DNA of 5,787 bases from Actinomycetota bacterium (lineage in GTDB: Bacteria; Actinomycetota; Humimicrobiia; Humimicrobiales; Humimicrobiaceae): NCBI GenBank assembly GCA_018399435.1, contig JAGYOJ010000105.1:1-5787 (forward strand). The letters are read 5' to 3'. This document shows, piece by piece, positions 5,754 to 5,787 of the stretch (position 1 is the stretch's first letter; every line of letters begins with the position of its first letter). Made by a program: the position numbers and the translations under genes. The notes under the pieces were generated by a model, which saw only the letters and a program-made list of their open reading frames with translations, had not been told where the DNA came from and did no database searches.

Positions 5754-5787
5754 TTATTAATATTATTTTTGTAAGCTAGCATCAAGA

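Overview
This AT-rich window reads as a piece of a low-GC bacterial chromosome. The coding style is Arg AGG/AGA, Ile ATA and many AAA/TTA codons. It carries the transamidation route to Gln-tRNA(Gln)/Asn-tRNA(Asn) (GatCAB) and a 6-phosphofructokinase with a pyrophosphate-type GGDDT motif. Together these suggest an anaerobic, possibly uncultured, bacterial lineage. The sequence alone does not fix the phylum, and I do not assign one.

Left half (2-3933): a tight same-strand cluster of three housekeeping genes. gatA enters through the left edge with its start outside the window. gatB follows after 18 bases. A PfkA-family phosphofructokinase follows after 29 bases, with a strong ribosome binding site. 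GatA and GatB, with GatC (not in this window), amidate misacylated Glu-tRNA(Gln) and/or Asp-tRNA(Asn). The kinase catalyses the committing step of glycolysis and is linked to them by position only.

Middle (3934-4840): about 900 bases with no intact gene. The first part holds an extended -10 promoter candidate, a near-perfect 22-base palindrome, a diverged direct repeat and two successive hairpins (4089-4191). Next comes a decayed gene (4193-4594) with in-frame stops at codon 2, in the middle and at a truncated end. Its surviving protein resembles the N-terminal half of a PGN_0703-type putative restriction endonuclease. A short out-of-frame scrap after it contains a GIVDSQS motif like that of IS5-type transposases. 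The stretch looks like eroded accessory DNA.

Right part (4800-5787): an independently transcribed gene for a 199-residue exported protein. It has a TTGACA/TATACT promoter overlapped by an 8-base inverted repeat, a strong Shine-Dalgarno, a signal peptide and a good hairpin terminator. I do not recognise its function; it is rich in Trp, Gly and acidic residues. The last ~250 bases hold no intact gene, only a possible decayed reading frame on the minus strand converging on the same terminator. I found no tRNA, rRNA or CRISPR array.
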